Below, piece after piece: positions 1-6,037 of a DNA stretch of 11,650 nt; within the stretch, counting starts at the first letter, position 1, and each line of letters opens with the position of its first letter. The DNA comes from Gammaproteobacteria bacterium (GTDB taxonomy: Bacteria > Pseudomonadota > Gammaproteobacteria > Chromatiales > Chromatiaceae), in NCBI GenBank assembly GCA_019136395.1, contig JAGVUH010000036.1:1-11650 (forward strand), read 5' to 3'. Position numbers and translations under genes: made by a program. Below the pieces are notes generated by a model. It worked only from the letters and a program-made list of their open reading frames with translations. It was not told where the DNA came from and did not search any database.

Positions 1-732
1 TCCGGGCCGCTGACCGGCGCCGCGGCGCCCGCCCTGCCTGGCTTCCAGCTCGCCGATGTCGGAGGCGGCTCCCTGGTGGCCCTCTCCGCCATCCTCGCCG
101 CCCTCCTCCAGCGGGAGAAGACCGGCCTGGGTCAGCGAATCGACATCTCCATGATGGCAGCCAGTCTCCAGTTTGCCTGCGTGTCGCTGGCTGCCCACTG
201 GGCCAACGGCCCGTCACCCCGGCAAGGGCAAGCCCTATTGACTGGCGGACGACCCCAGTACGCCATCTACCCCTTGCGGAACGGCCGCCACGTGGTGCTG
301 GCGGCGCTGGAGGAACCCTTTTTCCGCGCCTTCTGCCGCCAGGCGGGCCTGGACGGGAAACTGGATCAGCTCGCGCTGGTACCTGAAAACGATGCCACGA
401 TCAAAGCTATCCTCACTGACTTCTTTCTCGCCCGAACCCAGCAGGACCTGGAGGCCCTGTTCAATAACAAGGATGCCTGTCTAACCCTGATTCGCGACCT
501 CGACGAGGTCATGGCGGACCCCTACCTCCAAGAGCGGGGCCTGCTCTTTCATCTGCACCATCCCCACTTCGGGGACATCCCCCAATTGGGCCTGCCCTGG
601 CAAGCCTCCGCCGCCCCGCCAGCGGCCAGGCTGCCACCGCCAGAACTGGGTCAGCACAACGCGGAGATCTATCGGCGCCTAGGCTACTCGCTGGAGGACA
701 TCGAGCATTTCCACAAGGCCAACATCATTTGA
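1..732 (+). CDS. CaiB/BaiF family (class III) CoA-transferase, C-terminal part
   Basis: Frame 1 is open from the first base of the window to the TGA at 730-732, giving 243 codons; the N-terminal part, probably 130-160 residues, lies to the left. The visible start has the family pattern: a D-V-G-G-G turn at residues 19-23, a helix ending in A-A-L-L-Q-R, then the signature T-G-L-G-Q-R-I-D-I-S-M-M. Class III CoA-transferases move CoA between a carboxylic acid and an acyl-CoA in the cytoplasm through an aspartyl-CoA thioester. The catalytic Asp normally lies well upstream of this signature, so it would fall outside the window. A GTG at 76 is an internal valine codon, not a start, because homologous sequence continues before it. 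An acyl-CoA dehydrogenase nearby suggests a role in activating or racemising an acyl-CoA, but the substrate cannot be told from sequence. The related alpha-methylacyl-CoA racemase cannot be excluded. Confidence 0.88.
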   Translation, partial: SGPLTGAAAPALPGFQLADVGGGSLVALSAILAALLQREKTGLGQRIDISMMAASLQFACVSLAAHWANGPSPRQGQALLTGGRPQYAIYPLRNGRHVVLAALEEPFFRAFCRQAGLDGKLDQLALVPENDATIKAILTDFFLARTQQDLEALFNNKDACLTLIRDLDEVMADPYLQERGLLFHLHHPHFGDIPQLGLPWQASAAPPAARLPPPELGQHNAEIYRRLGYSLEDIEHFHKANII

Positions 733-760
733 GGAAAGGCTGATTTTTGGCAGGGCTATC

Positions 761-778
761 CTGGCCAAGGATGGCCAG
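761..778. terminator. Hairpin between convergent genes, possible bidirectional terminator
   Basis: A perfect 7-bp inverted repeat, CTGGCCA then TGGCCAG, encloses the tetraloop AGGA. It lies in the 56-bp gap between the CoA-transferase stop and the end of the convergent GNAT-type gene, where a shared terminator is expected. There is no T-run after it on the + strand; on the - strand the following RNA carries only a short A-rich stretch. Termination activity is therefore uncertain. Confidence 0.4.
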
Positions 779-788
779 CCGGAACGGG

Positions 789-1859
789 TCACTGGTCCTT
801 CCGCTGGGCCTGGGCCCGCTGGAAATCCGCCTGGACCAGGTCGCGTATCCGCCCGGCGCGCTCCGACCGGAGCTGTAGCCCGTCAAAATCCGGATCGATG
901 AACACTTTCTGCATCAACAAGCCGTCCTCCTGGAACCAGAGGGGTAGGAAGCCGCCCAGAAAGTAGCCCTCCCGGCGCAGATCGTCGACGACCGGCCCGG
1001 CCCAGCCTTCGCCCAAGGGAACGAAGCACTGGATCAAGACACAACCTTGCGGCAGGAGCCGGTCCTCCAACTGCCGCAACCGCGCGACCAGGTCCTGGCC
1101 CGGGGCCTGGACGCTGCATCTTGCCACCCCTGAGTTGGCGAAATACGCCTCCTCGATGCGAGCGGCCGTGTCCGGGAGCCTCTCCCGGGTCCAGGCGGGG
1201 ATCCGTTCCCGCTCCAGGTTCAATCCCGCCATCAGATACTCCAGTTCCGCGCCATAGGCGGCGGGCAGGCACAGCCGGCGGGGACGATCGCGGAAGACCC
1301 GGAAGAACATCAGGCAACCCACGCGTCCCGCCTGGTCCCCCTCGGGTCCATAGAGGCTGGCCGGCATGAGGGCCGGCTCCAGCGCGGTTTCCACCGAGGC
1401 CGTCATCTCGCAAATCTTCTGGGTAACGAGCAGGTTGCACACGGGCTCACCGAAGATGGCATCGATGCCCGGGGTACCCAGCAGGCTCATCAGCAACCGA
1501 TGGCAGCGGCCATAGGCCAGGGTGGCCCGGTAGGCTGGCAGGGTCAGGCCCAGGCCGATTTCATACAAGGCGGGGTTGGGAGAGGAGGTACCCAGGAGGG
1601 CTTCATGGGACACCACGTCGCCGTGATCGGTCACGGCCACCACGCTGCGGAGGGCACCGCTCTGGTTGGCCCGGGTGATCGCCTCTGGCAGGTAGAAGGT
1701 TTCGACGGGATAGTCTGGCCCATAGACCGCGTAAAAGAGCCGCGCCAGTCCCGTGCCATCCTCGGGCCGGTAATGATGGACCTCAAAGGGCCTTCCCGGG
1801 ACCACGGATCGCGATTCCCGGGCAAGTTGCTCTAAGGCAAGCTGAAGATGGCTAGGCAT
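789..1859 (-). CDS. GNAT-family (acetyltransferase-like) protein, intact paralogue
   Basis: A 356-aa protein that starts with ATG at 1857-1859 and stops with TGA at 789-791. Residues 27-47 (E/V-H-H-Y-R-P-E-D to A-V-Y-G) look like the first strand and helix of a GNAT fold. They align without gaps with the broken copy at 3562-4628, where R-V-I-E-P-N-D leads to R-A-Y-G. The following stretch has the alternating hydrophobic strands of an N-acyltransferase, and the C-terminal half probably holds a second degenerate GNAT-like domain. I see no signal peptide or membrane segment, so it is probably cytoplasmic. Members of this type often sit beside acyl-CoA metabolism genes, which fits the dehydrogenase 134 bp upstream on the same strand and the convergent CoA-transferase. 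The acceptor substrate is unknown and acetyltransferase activity is inferred from fold only. No strong Shine-Dalgarno precedes the ATG. Confidence 0.75.
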   Translation of the reverse strand: MPSHLQLALEQLARESRSVVPGRPFEVHHYRPEDGTGLARLFYAVYGPDYPVETFYLPEAITRANQSGALRSVVAVTDHGDVVSHEALLGTSSPNPALYEIGLGLTLPAYRATLAYGRCHRLLMSLLGTPGIDAIFGEPVCNLLVTQKICEMTASVETALEPALMPASLYGPEGDQAGRVGCLMFFRVFRDRPRRLCLPAAYGAELEYLMAGLNLERERIPAWTRERLPDTAARIEEAYFANSGVARCSVQAPGQDLVARLRQLEDRLLPQGCVLIQCFVPLGEGWAGPVVDDLRREGYFLGGFLPLWFQEDGLLMQKVFIDPDFDGLQLRSERAGRIRDLVQADFQRAQAQRKDQ

Positions 1860-1878
1860 GATGACAAGCGGTTAGCGT

Positions 1879-1961
1879 GAAAGTCACGGAAAAGTCTTTC
1901 ATTATTAGTGGCGTGGCGTACCGCATCATGACGGTTAGAGAAAGTCACGGGTCTGTCTTTC
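1879..1961. promoter_or_regulatory. Two repeated inverted repeats upstream of the GNAT-type gene
   Basis: In the 134-bp gap between the acyl-CoA dehydrogenase stop and the GNAT-type start, the arms GAAAG and CTTTC occur twice with the same 12-base spacer, at 1879-1900 and 1940-1961. The repeats share GAAAGTCACGG on the left and GTCTTTCATT on the right. They are 61 bp apart, close to six helical turns. GGTTAG also precedes each copy, at about 1870 and 1933. The layout suggests binding sites for a dimeric regulator of the GNAT-type gene, which is transcribed leftward from here. They could instead be copies of a small repeat family. Confidence 0.4.
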
Positions 1962-1993
1962 ATTGTCAGGGGTGGCCAGCCGCCTCGTGACAG

Positions 1994-3157
1994 TTATGTG
2001 CATGCAACCTTGCCTCTGCGTTTGCGCAACCCGGTGGCCACGACGCCCCTCAGTATCTGGTTGGTGCCTTCGTAAATCTGGAGGATTTTTGCATCCCGCA
2101 TCATCTTTTCCACTGGGTAATCATGCATATAGCCGGAACCGCCGCACACCTGCACCGCGTCCACGGTTATCTTCATCGCCGCATCGGAGGCGAAGACTTT
2201 TGCCGCGGCGGAGAATTCGCTCGCGTCCCTGGCGCCGCTGTCCACGTACTTGGCCGCGGCATGGACCAGCGCGCGGGCAGCCTCGGTCTGAATAGCCATG
2301 TCCGCCAGCATCTGCTGCACTACCGGTAACGCGATAATCGGCTGATCGAATTGGATTCGCTGCCCGGCGTATTCCACCGCCGCCTCCATCGCCCCCTGGC
2401 AGAGTCCCACGGCTACAGCGCCGATGCCCGGTCGCGATTTATCAAACAGGCGCATTGCCTGGATAAAGCCGTGTCCCGGTTTACCAACGAGGTTACCCTC
2501 CGGCACCAGGCAGTTGTGGAAGACCAACTCGCGGGTGGCCGAAGCGCGAATGCCCATCTTCATTTCTTTCTTGCCGAAGGTGAAGCCCGGGGTGTCTTTT
2601 TCCACCAAGATGGCGCTGGCGCCGCGCGCCCCCTTGCTCTGATCGGTGAGGGCGATGATGGTGTAAATCTCCGCCTCCCCTCCGTTGGTGATGAATCTCT
2701 TGGTGCCGTTCAGCAGGTAGCCGCCATCCACTTTTTCCGCCGTCGTCTGGATGTTGGCTGAATCGGAGCCAGCCGTCGGCTCAGTGATCGCAAAAGCGGT
2801 CAGCCGCTGGCCGCTGGCGATGTCTGGCAGGTAGTTGCGTTTCTGATCATCGTTGCCGTATTCGATGAGCGTCATGCAGCCAAGGGCATTTACGATGTAG
2901 GAAGTGGCCACGCCGCAGCAAGCCCGAGCCAACTCTTCCGCTACCAGGCACAGATCAAGGCAGCCGCCCCCCAGCCCGCCGAACTCCACCGGGATGAAGA
3001 CGCGGAACATGTCCGCCGCCGCCAGCTCTTTCAGGATGTCCCAAGGGAACTCTCCCGTCTCATCGAGGTGGGCGCGGACGGGCCTGATCTTCTCCTCAGC
3101 GATACGCCGCGCAATTTCCCTGATGCTCTTTTGCTGTTCAGTTAAAAAATAGTTCAC
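1994..3157 (-). CDS. Acyl-CoA dehydrogenase
   Basis: A complete 387-aa FAD-dependent acyl-CoA dehydrogenase, the usual length for the family. These enzymes make a 2,3-enoyl-CoA and pass electrons to electron-transfer flavoprotein. The N-terminal helix opens with F-L-T-E-Q-Q. The flavin/substrate signature A-F-A-I-T-E-P-T-A-G-S-D is at residues 121-132, followed by N-G-T-K-R-F-I-T-N-G at 150-159. Near the C-terminus, I-Y-E-G-T-N-Q-I places the catalytic base at Glu363. The Y-A-G-Q-R-I-Q-F-D-Q-P-I segment replaces the commoner R-x-Q-F-G-x-P-I. The start is GTG at 3155-3157, supported by the family-typical N-terminus and by GAGGAGGA upstream; the stop is TAA. The C-terminal tail is short and basic. 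It is flanked by two GNAT-type paralogues and near a CoA-transferase, which suggests a catabolic acyl-CoA pathway. Chain length and branching of the substrate cannot be read from the sequence. Confidence 0.95.
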   Translation of the reverse strand: MNYFLTEQQKSIREIARRIAEEKIRPVRAHLDETGEFPWDILKELAAADMFRVFIPVEFGGLGGGCLDLCLVAEELARACCGVATSYIVNALGCMTLIEYGNDDQKRNYLPDIASGQRLTAFAITEPTAGSDSANIQTTAEKVDGGYLLNGTKRFITNGGEAEIYTIIALTDQSKGARGASAILVEKDTPGFTFGKKEMKMGIRASATRELVFHNCLVPEGNLVGKPGHGFIQAMRLFDKSRPGIGAVAVGLCQGAMEAAVEYAGQRIQFDQPIIALPVVQQMLADMAIQTEAARALVHAAAKYVDSGARDASEFSAAAKVFASDAAMKITVDAVQVCGGSGYMHDYPVEKMMRDAKILQIYEGTNQILRGVVATGLRKRRGKVACT

Positions 3158-3561
3158 TGAGGGTTCCTCCTCGTTATTTAGAGCTCGTCACCGCCGTTGA
3201 GAGTCGAGGATGTCGTTGTATGCATGCGTCGCGCCCATCCCAAAAGGTGTCGTTTCGAAGCCGCTAGTCTAACGAGCCGAAGCCAGGATTTCGCGGCTAT
3301 CCTTGCTGCCACGGCACGCATACCCCAACCAGTTGGCGCATGGGGGAGATCCTACTCTCGACGCTCCAACCATCGAGGCCGCCTTTCAGCCTCAATAGGG
3401 TAGCCTTCGCCTCTCCCGACGCCGGTCCATGTGTCCACTGCGCCGCGCCGTTGACCACCGCGGAGGTGGTTGGGGCGGAAGAGGTTGGTCCGGCCCCAGC
3501 GCGACCGTGGCGCAAGCGGATCTGGTGGGGGCCGTCGCGGGCGTCTGGCAAGGCGAAGTCG
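3158..3561. other. Intergenic region between divergent genes
   Basis: About 400 bases separate the acyl-CoA dehydrogenase start (leftward) from the probable start of the broken GNAT-type gene (rightward). Apart from the dehydrogenase Shine-Dalgarno it holds nothing I recognise. Several frames are open for 60-130 codons on both strands, but they are rich in Arg, Gly and Pro, overlap one another and match no family I know. They look like products of high GC content. Divergent promoters should lie here, but I could not pick out convincing -35/-10 pairs. Confidence 0.5.
3165..3172 (-). promoter_or_regulatory. Strong Shine-Dalgarno of the acyl-CoA dehydrogenase
   Basis: On the minus strand GAGGAGGA lies 7 bases before the GTG at 3157. 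This near-perfect anti-16S match supports the GTG as the true start, as there is no ATG near it. Confidence 0.8.
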
Positions 3562-4628
3562 ATGCCATCACGCAGGTATCCATCGCCCGGCGAACCCGAG
3601 GAAAGGGTGGCGGCACCATTCCCCCCACGCCGCCGAGACGCCCCAGAAACCAGGGTGCGTGTTATTGAGCCCAACGATGCGCTGGACATCATCCGCTTGA
3701 GCTATCGGGCATACGGCTAACACTACACCTATACGGATATCTATTACCCGGATCGCCTGGAGGCCATGTTGGCGTCCGGCACACTCCATTCGGTGGGTGC
3801 CCACACCCCGGATGGAACCCTGGTGGGCCATGGAGCCTTGCATCCCGACGAACCGGAAAGCCGTCAGGGTGAAATCGGCATGGTTTTCATGGATCCTGGC
3901 CTGCGCCTACCCGGATGCAGCAAGTCCATTCTCTCCGAACTCTATGCCGAGATCGGTCGGCGCCAGTGGGTGGGCACCTACGGCGATGCGGTCACGCCCC
4001 ATGTCCAAAGCCAAACAATTGCCGTAGAAATGGGCATGAGGGACAGTGCCCTACTGGTGGGCCAAGTCCTTGGCGATCAGCAATACCGCATGCTTCACGC
4101 CGAGTCCGCCCAACGGGTCAGCCTCCTTCACATGTACCAGAGCCTAACTCCCCGCACCCTGGCTCCCTGGTACATGCCCGACCACCACCGGGCCATGCTG
4201 GAAGCGATTGCCCGCCATCTGGAACTGCCCGTGGAGGGGTGTGAAGGCGTACCAGACAATCCTGACCCGGGGATCATGGTGGCCAGGACCAACCTCTCCC
4301 TCAAGAACGGCATCATCCAGGTGCCCCGCACGGGTCCCGAGAGCCTGGGACGCATCTTGCATTTGAGTCGAGAGTTCCGAAAACAAGGCCTCGAACAGAT
4401 CCAGATCCGTCTATCCCAGGGAGATGCGGGGACACCGGCCCTGGCCGAGGGTCTGGAGGCCGATGGTTTCTTCTTTGCCGGTGTCTGCCCCAATCCCCTC
4501 CAAGGGGATTGGTTGGTCCTGGTGAATCTGTTTACGCCATCATGGATTACGAGGCCATCAAGGTGCTCACCGAATTCGGCAACCGCCTCAAGGACTATGT
4601 CCGCCAATGCGATCCCGGACAAGGCTGA
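3562..4628 (+). pseudogene. Broken GNAT-family paralogue (nonsense codon plus frameshift)
   Basis: This is a damaged second copy of the GNAT-type gene at 789-1859. The probable start is ATG 3562, with AAGG 8 bases before it, and both copies begin M-P-S. Around 3700 the frame reads R-L-S-Y-R-A-Y-G, then TAA at 3718-3720, then H-Y-T-Y-T-D-I-Y-Y-P-D-R-L in the same frame. The intact copy has R-L-F-Y-A-V-Y-G-P-D-Y there, so the stop replaces its Pro48. The frame then stays open until about 4530. There the coherent C-terminus (M-D-Y-E-A-I-K-V-L-T-E-F-G-N-R-L-K-D-Y-V) continues in the third frame to TGA 4626-4628. Aligned with the paralogue, one residue is missing at the shift, which suggests loss of one base near 4531-4533. 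The repaired length is about 355 residues against 356 in the intact copy. An ATG at 3766 could start a shorter product lacking the first GNAT strand, but it has no well-placed ribosome site. Confidence 0.85.
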
Positions 4629-4629
4629 G

Positions 4630-4650
4630 GCGCGGCCCCTGCGGCCGCGC
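4630..4650 (+). terminator. GC-only hairpin just after the broken gene
   Basis: An 8-bp perfect stem, GCGCGGCC with GGCCGCGC, encloses a 5-base loop. It begins two bases after the TGA (4626-4628) that ends the frame-corrected pseudogene. The position fits the original terminator of that gene and supports 4628 as its end. No T-run follows, so it would be a weak or atypical intrinsic terminator. Confidence 0.45.
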
Positions 4651-4714
4651 GCTGGGCAAGATCCGCCGCAGCACCCTCTTCCCGCACCGCTGTGACCGCT
4701 GAACCTACGGCCGA

Positions 4715-4930
4715 TTACTGGCCCGTGACCCGGTGAAGCGTCGAGCCGGGATTGCCGTTGGCGTTGAAGATGCGCGCGAGTCCACCGAGGGAAGTTTCGC
4801 GATAGAGCGATGGCAGATCATGGCCGGTCCGGTTCATGACTTCGACGACCTGATCGAAACGTACCAGGTGCCGGCCGTCGTGTAGCAGTGCGTACTCGGC
4901 GTTTACCCTGGTCTTTTTACGGGGACGCAT
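4715..4930 (-). pseudogene. C-terminal fragment resembling L-serine dehydratase (alpha domain)
   Basis: On the minus strand a frame from about 4930 to the stop at 4715 encodes roughly 70 residues: K-K-T-R-V-N-A-E-Y-A, then F-D-Q-V-V-E-V-M-N-R-T-G-H-D-L, then S-L-Y-R-E-T-S-L-G-G-L-A. The order (asparagine-alanine helix, D-x-V-I-x-x-M-x-x-T-G-x-D, then Y-x-E-T-S-x-G-G-L-A) matches the C-terminus of iron-sulfur L-serine dehydratases, which deaminate serine to pyruvate. The rest of that enzyme, some 380 residues including its iron-binding cysteines, is missing, and the frame turns to unrelated sequence beyond 4930. The tail after G-G-L-A is about 18 residues longer than I expect. I read it as a decayed remnant left at the island boundary. 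The family assignment is from memory. Confidence 0.5.
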
Positions 4931-5059
4931 CAACGATGAGCAACTGGGCGCTGCCATTACCAAGATGATGGTGGACGCGGGGTCGCCTTGGCGGCGCGGG
5001 GGACTAACGCGGTGGTGCTGGGTCCGATGTCCGCCAGGTATTTGCTAGCCATGAGGTGA
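4926..5059 (+). pseudogene. Coding-like scrap needing a frameshift
   Basis: From 4926 the + strand reads R-I-N-D-E-Q-L-G-A-A-I-T-K-M-M-V-D-A-G. A shift of frame near 4980 continues as A-L-A-A-R-G-T-N-A-V-V-L-G-P-M-S-A-R-Y-L-L-A-M-R to TGA at 5057-5059. Both parts look like the interior of a folded protein rather than random GC-rich translation. I do not recognise the family. It is too short and broken to be a working gene, and with the neighbouring serine-dehydratase-like piece it makes this stretch look like debris from deletions. Confidence 0.25.
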
Positions 5060-5195
5060 TGGGACTGACAAAGGCGACGGGCCGAGGGGGGGCGAAGGGG
5101 ATGAGGCCAGCGTGATGGAGGCGGGATCAATGCCGATTCGGTCGAAGCGGTGGGTGATCTGGTGGGGCGGGGGCGGATGTGAGGTAAACTTCAGG
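5060..5195. other. Gene-free G-rich stretch
   Basis: A G-rich segment that ends in the abrupt change to AT-rich sequence near 5196. I find no gene, tRNA or repeat here. The composition step may be the left boundary of the transferred defence region, but no flanking direct repeat could be identified inside the window. Confidence 0.35.
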
Positions 5196-5239
5196 CAATA
5201 GAATTTACTTATATATGCATAGAAAATCTCGATGGAAAT

Positions 5240-5269
5240 GTCGGATTTCGTCGGATTTTGTCGGAATTG
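5240..5269. repeat. Three tandem 10-bp repeats (GTCGGATTTN)
   Basis: GTCGGATTTC, GTCGGATTTT and GTCGGAATTG follow one another without spacing. The 10-base period puts each unit on about the same DNA face. They lie 97-126 bases before the start of the BRCT gene and just upstream of the proposed promoter, so an activator or repressor array is possible. Three units are too few to claim a replication iteron. Confidence 0.6.
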
Positions 5270-5274
5270 ATGTC

Positions 5275-5303
5275 TTAAATTCCGGGAGAAAGGGTGTTAT
5301 AAA
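5275..5303 (+). promoter_or_regulatory. Candidate sigma-70 promoter for the BRCT-druH-druE genes
   Basis: TATAAA at 5298-5303 is a good -10 box. It is spaced 17 bp from TTAAAT at 5275-5280, a poor -35 that matches the consensus at three of six positions. Transcription would begin near 5310, about 55 bases before the ATG at 5366. A weak -35 with repeats just upstream suggests a regulated promoter. A second, weaker option lies at TTCAGG 5190 with TATATG 5212. Confidence 0.45.
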
Positions 5304-5311
5304 CCCTTTCT
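5287..5311. promoter_or_regulatory. Perfect 9-bp inverted repeat over the -10 box (operator candidate)
   Basis: AGAAAGGGT at 5287-5295 and its exact complement ACCCTTTCT at 5303-5311 flank the 7-base centre GTTATAA, which contains the -10 box. A dimeric protein bound here would block RNA polymerase, so a repressor operator is the simplest reading. As RNA it would also form a hairpin, but no T-run follows, so a terminator is less likely. No regulator gene for it lies in the window. Confidence 0.55.
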
Positions 5312-5355
5312 GACTAGTGTCTAGCGCAACCAAAATTAAAAGCCTTGGCTTAATT

Positions 5356-5362
5356 AGGAGGA
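5356..5362 (+). promoter_or_regulatory. Shine-Dalgarno of the BRCT gene
   Basis: AGGAGGA ends 3 bases before the ATG at 5366, a strong match at rather short spacing. It fixes the start of the BRCT gene. An AAGCC-TT-GGCTT inverted repeat (5340-5351) lies directly before it and might affect access. Confidence 0.75.
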
Positions 5363-5365
5363 TTC

Positions 5366-5980
5366 ATGGATATCTTCAATAGATTCAACCGAAAGAACAT
5401 CGATGATCGCCAAATCGACACCCTAATTGGCCTGAGCAAGGGGCTGACCGCAGACGGGGTCATTTCTCAAGGCGAAGCAGAATTCCTACTCAGCTGGCTG
5501 ATCCAGAATCGCGCCGCAAGCCAGAACCCGATTATTGGCAACCTCCTTAGCAAGGTATCTACCATCCTAGCGGATGGGGTTTTAGATGCTGACGAAGCTT
5601 CCGACTTGCTACAGACACTCCGTGGAATCACCGGCGAACAGTCCGAGATCGGTGAACTGGCAAAGCCCACTACGCTTCCGGTCAATCACCCTCTGAAACC
5701 CATCACCTTTCCGGCGCGATCTTTCCTGTTTACCGGCACATTCGCATACGGAACACGAAGACAGTGCCAGGAGGCGGTCGAATCACGGGGTGGCATCATT
5801 GCGAACAGCGTCACTAAGTCATTAAACTATTTAGTAATTGGAAGCTACGTTACCGATAGCTGGGCACATGAGACCTTCGGTAGAAAAATCCAAAAAGCCG
5901 TCGAATACCAAATTCAAGGTGTGCCCTTAATAATAGTCACTGAAGTGCATTGGGCACACGAAGGGAGGTTTCTGGGCTAG
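5366..5980 (+). CDS. TerB/EF-hand-like plus BRCT domain protein, defence-linked
   Basis: A complete 204-aa protein. Residues 15-95 form a helical region with two similar units, A-D-G-V-I-S-Q-G-E-A-E and A-D-G-V-L-D-A-D-E-A-S. These resemble the paired acidic loops of TerB-like or EF-hand-like domains. A Pro-rich linker (about 100-117) leads to a BRCT domain at about 118-200: F-L-F-T-G-T-F at 120-126, R-G-G at 141-143, then S-V-T-K-S-L-N-Y-L-V-I-G, the K-I-Q-K-A-V-E helix, I-I-V-T-E and Trp196. BRCT domains of this type, as in NAD-dependent DNA ligase, bind DNA ends or protein partners. No nuclease or ligase motif is present, so it is probably an adaptor or sensor. It lies 57 bp upstream of druH in the same direction and behind a promoter with an operator-like repeat, so co-transcription is likely. 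A link to Druantia function is inference. Confidence 0.8.
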   Translation: MDIFNRFNRKNIDDRQIDTLIGLSKGLTADGVISQGEAEFLLSWLIQNRAASQNPIIGNLLSKVSTILADGVLDADEASDLLQTLRGITGEQSEIGELAKPTTLPVNHPLKPITFPARSFLFTGTFAYGTRRQCQEAVESRGGIIANSVTKSLNYLVIGSYVTDSWAHETFGRKIQKAVEYQIQGVPLIIVTEVHWAHEGRFLG

Positions 5981-6037
5981 GAACCGCATTTCTCCACTAC
6001 CACTGGCACCACTTCTACTGCAAGGTACTCAAGAGCG

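Noticed and set aside
76..732. GTG at 76 as the start of a short 218-aa gene
   Set aside because: The sequence before it (D-V-G-G-G and upstream) belongs to the same CoA-transferase fold and the frame is open to the window edge, so this is an internal codon.
883..1440. 185-aa open frame on the minus strand
   Set aside because: It overlaps the intact GNAT-type gene in another frame and is a Gly/Pro/Arg-rich translation typical of GC-rich shadows.
3297..3692. Overlapping open frames on both strands between the dehydrogenase and the broken GNAT gene
   Set aside because: They have low-complexity Arg/Gly/Pro composition, no recognisable motif, and conflict with each other and with the start of the pseudogene.
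3718..3720. TAA read through or recoded to give a working GNAT protein
   Set aside because: TAA is not a selenocysteine or pyrrolysine codon, and the same gene carries a second, independent frameshift, so inactivation is the simpler explanation.
5240..5269. CRISPR array or plasmid iterons
   Set aside because: The units are only 10 bp, directly tandem and just three; there are no spacers, cas genes or replication gene nearby.
5287..5311. Inverted repeat as an intrinsic terminator
   Set aside because: No T-run follows, there is no intact upstream gene on this strand to terminate, and the centre contains a good -10 box, so an operator is more likely.
4629..5365. Integrase, transposase or tRNA attachment site at the island boundary
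   Set aside because: I searched both strands for transposase or recombinase motifs and tRNA-like arms and saw none, so no mobile-element type can be assigned.
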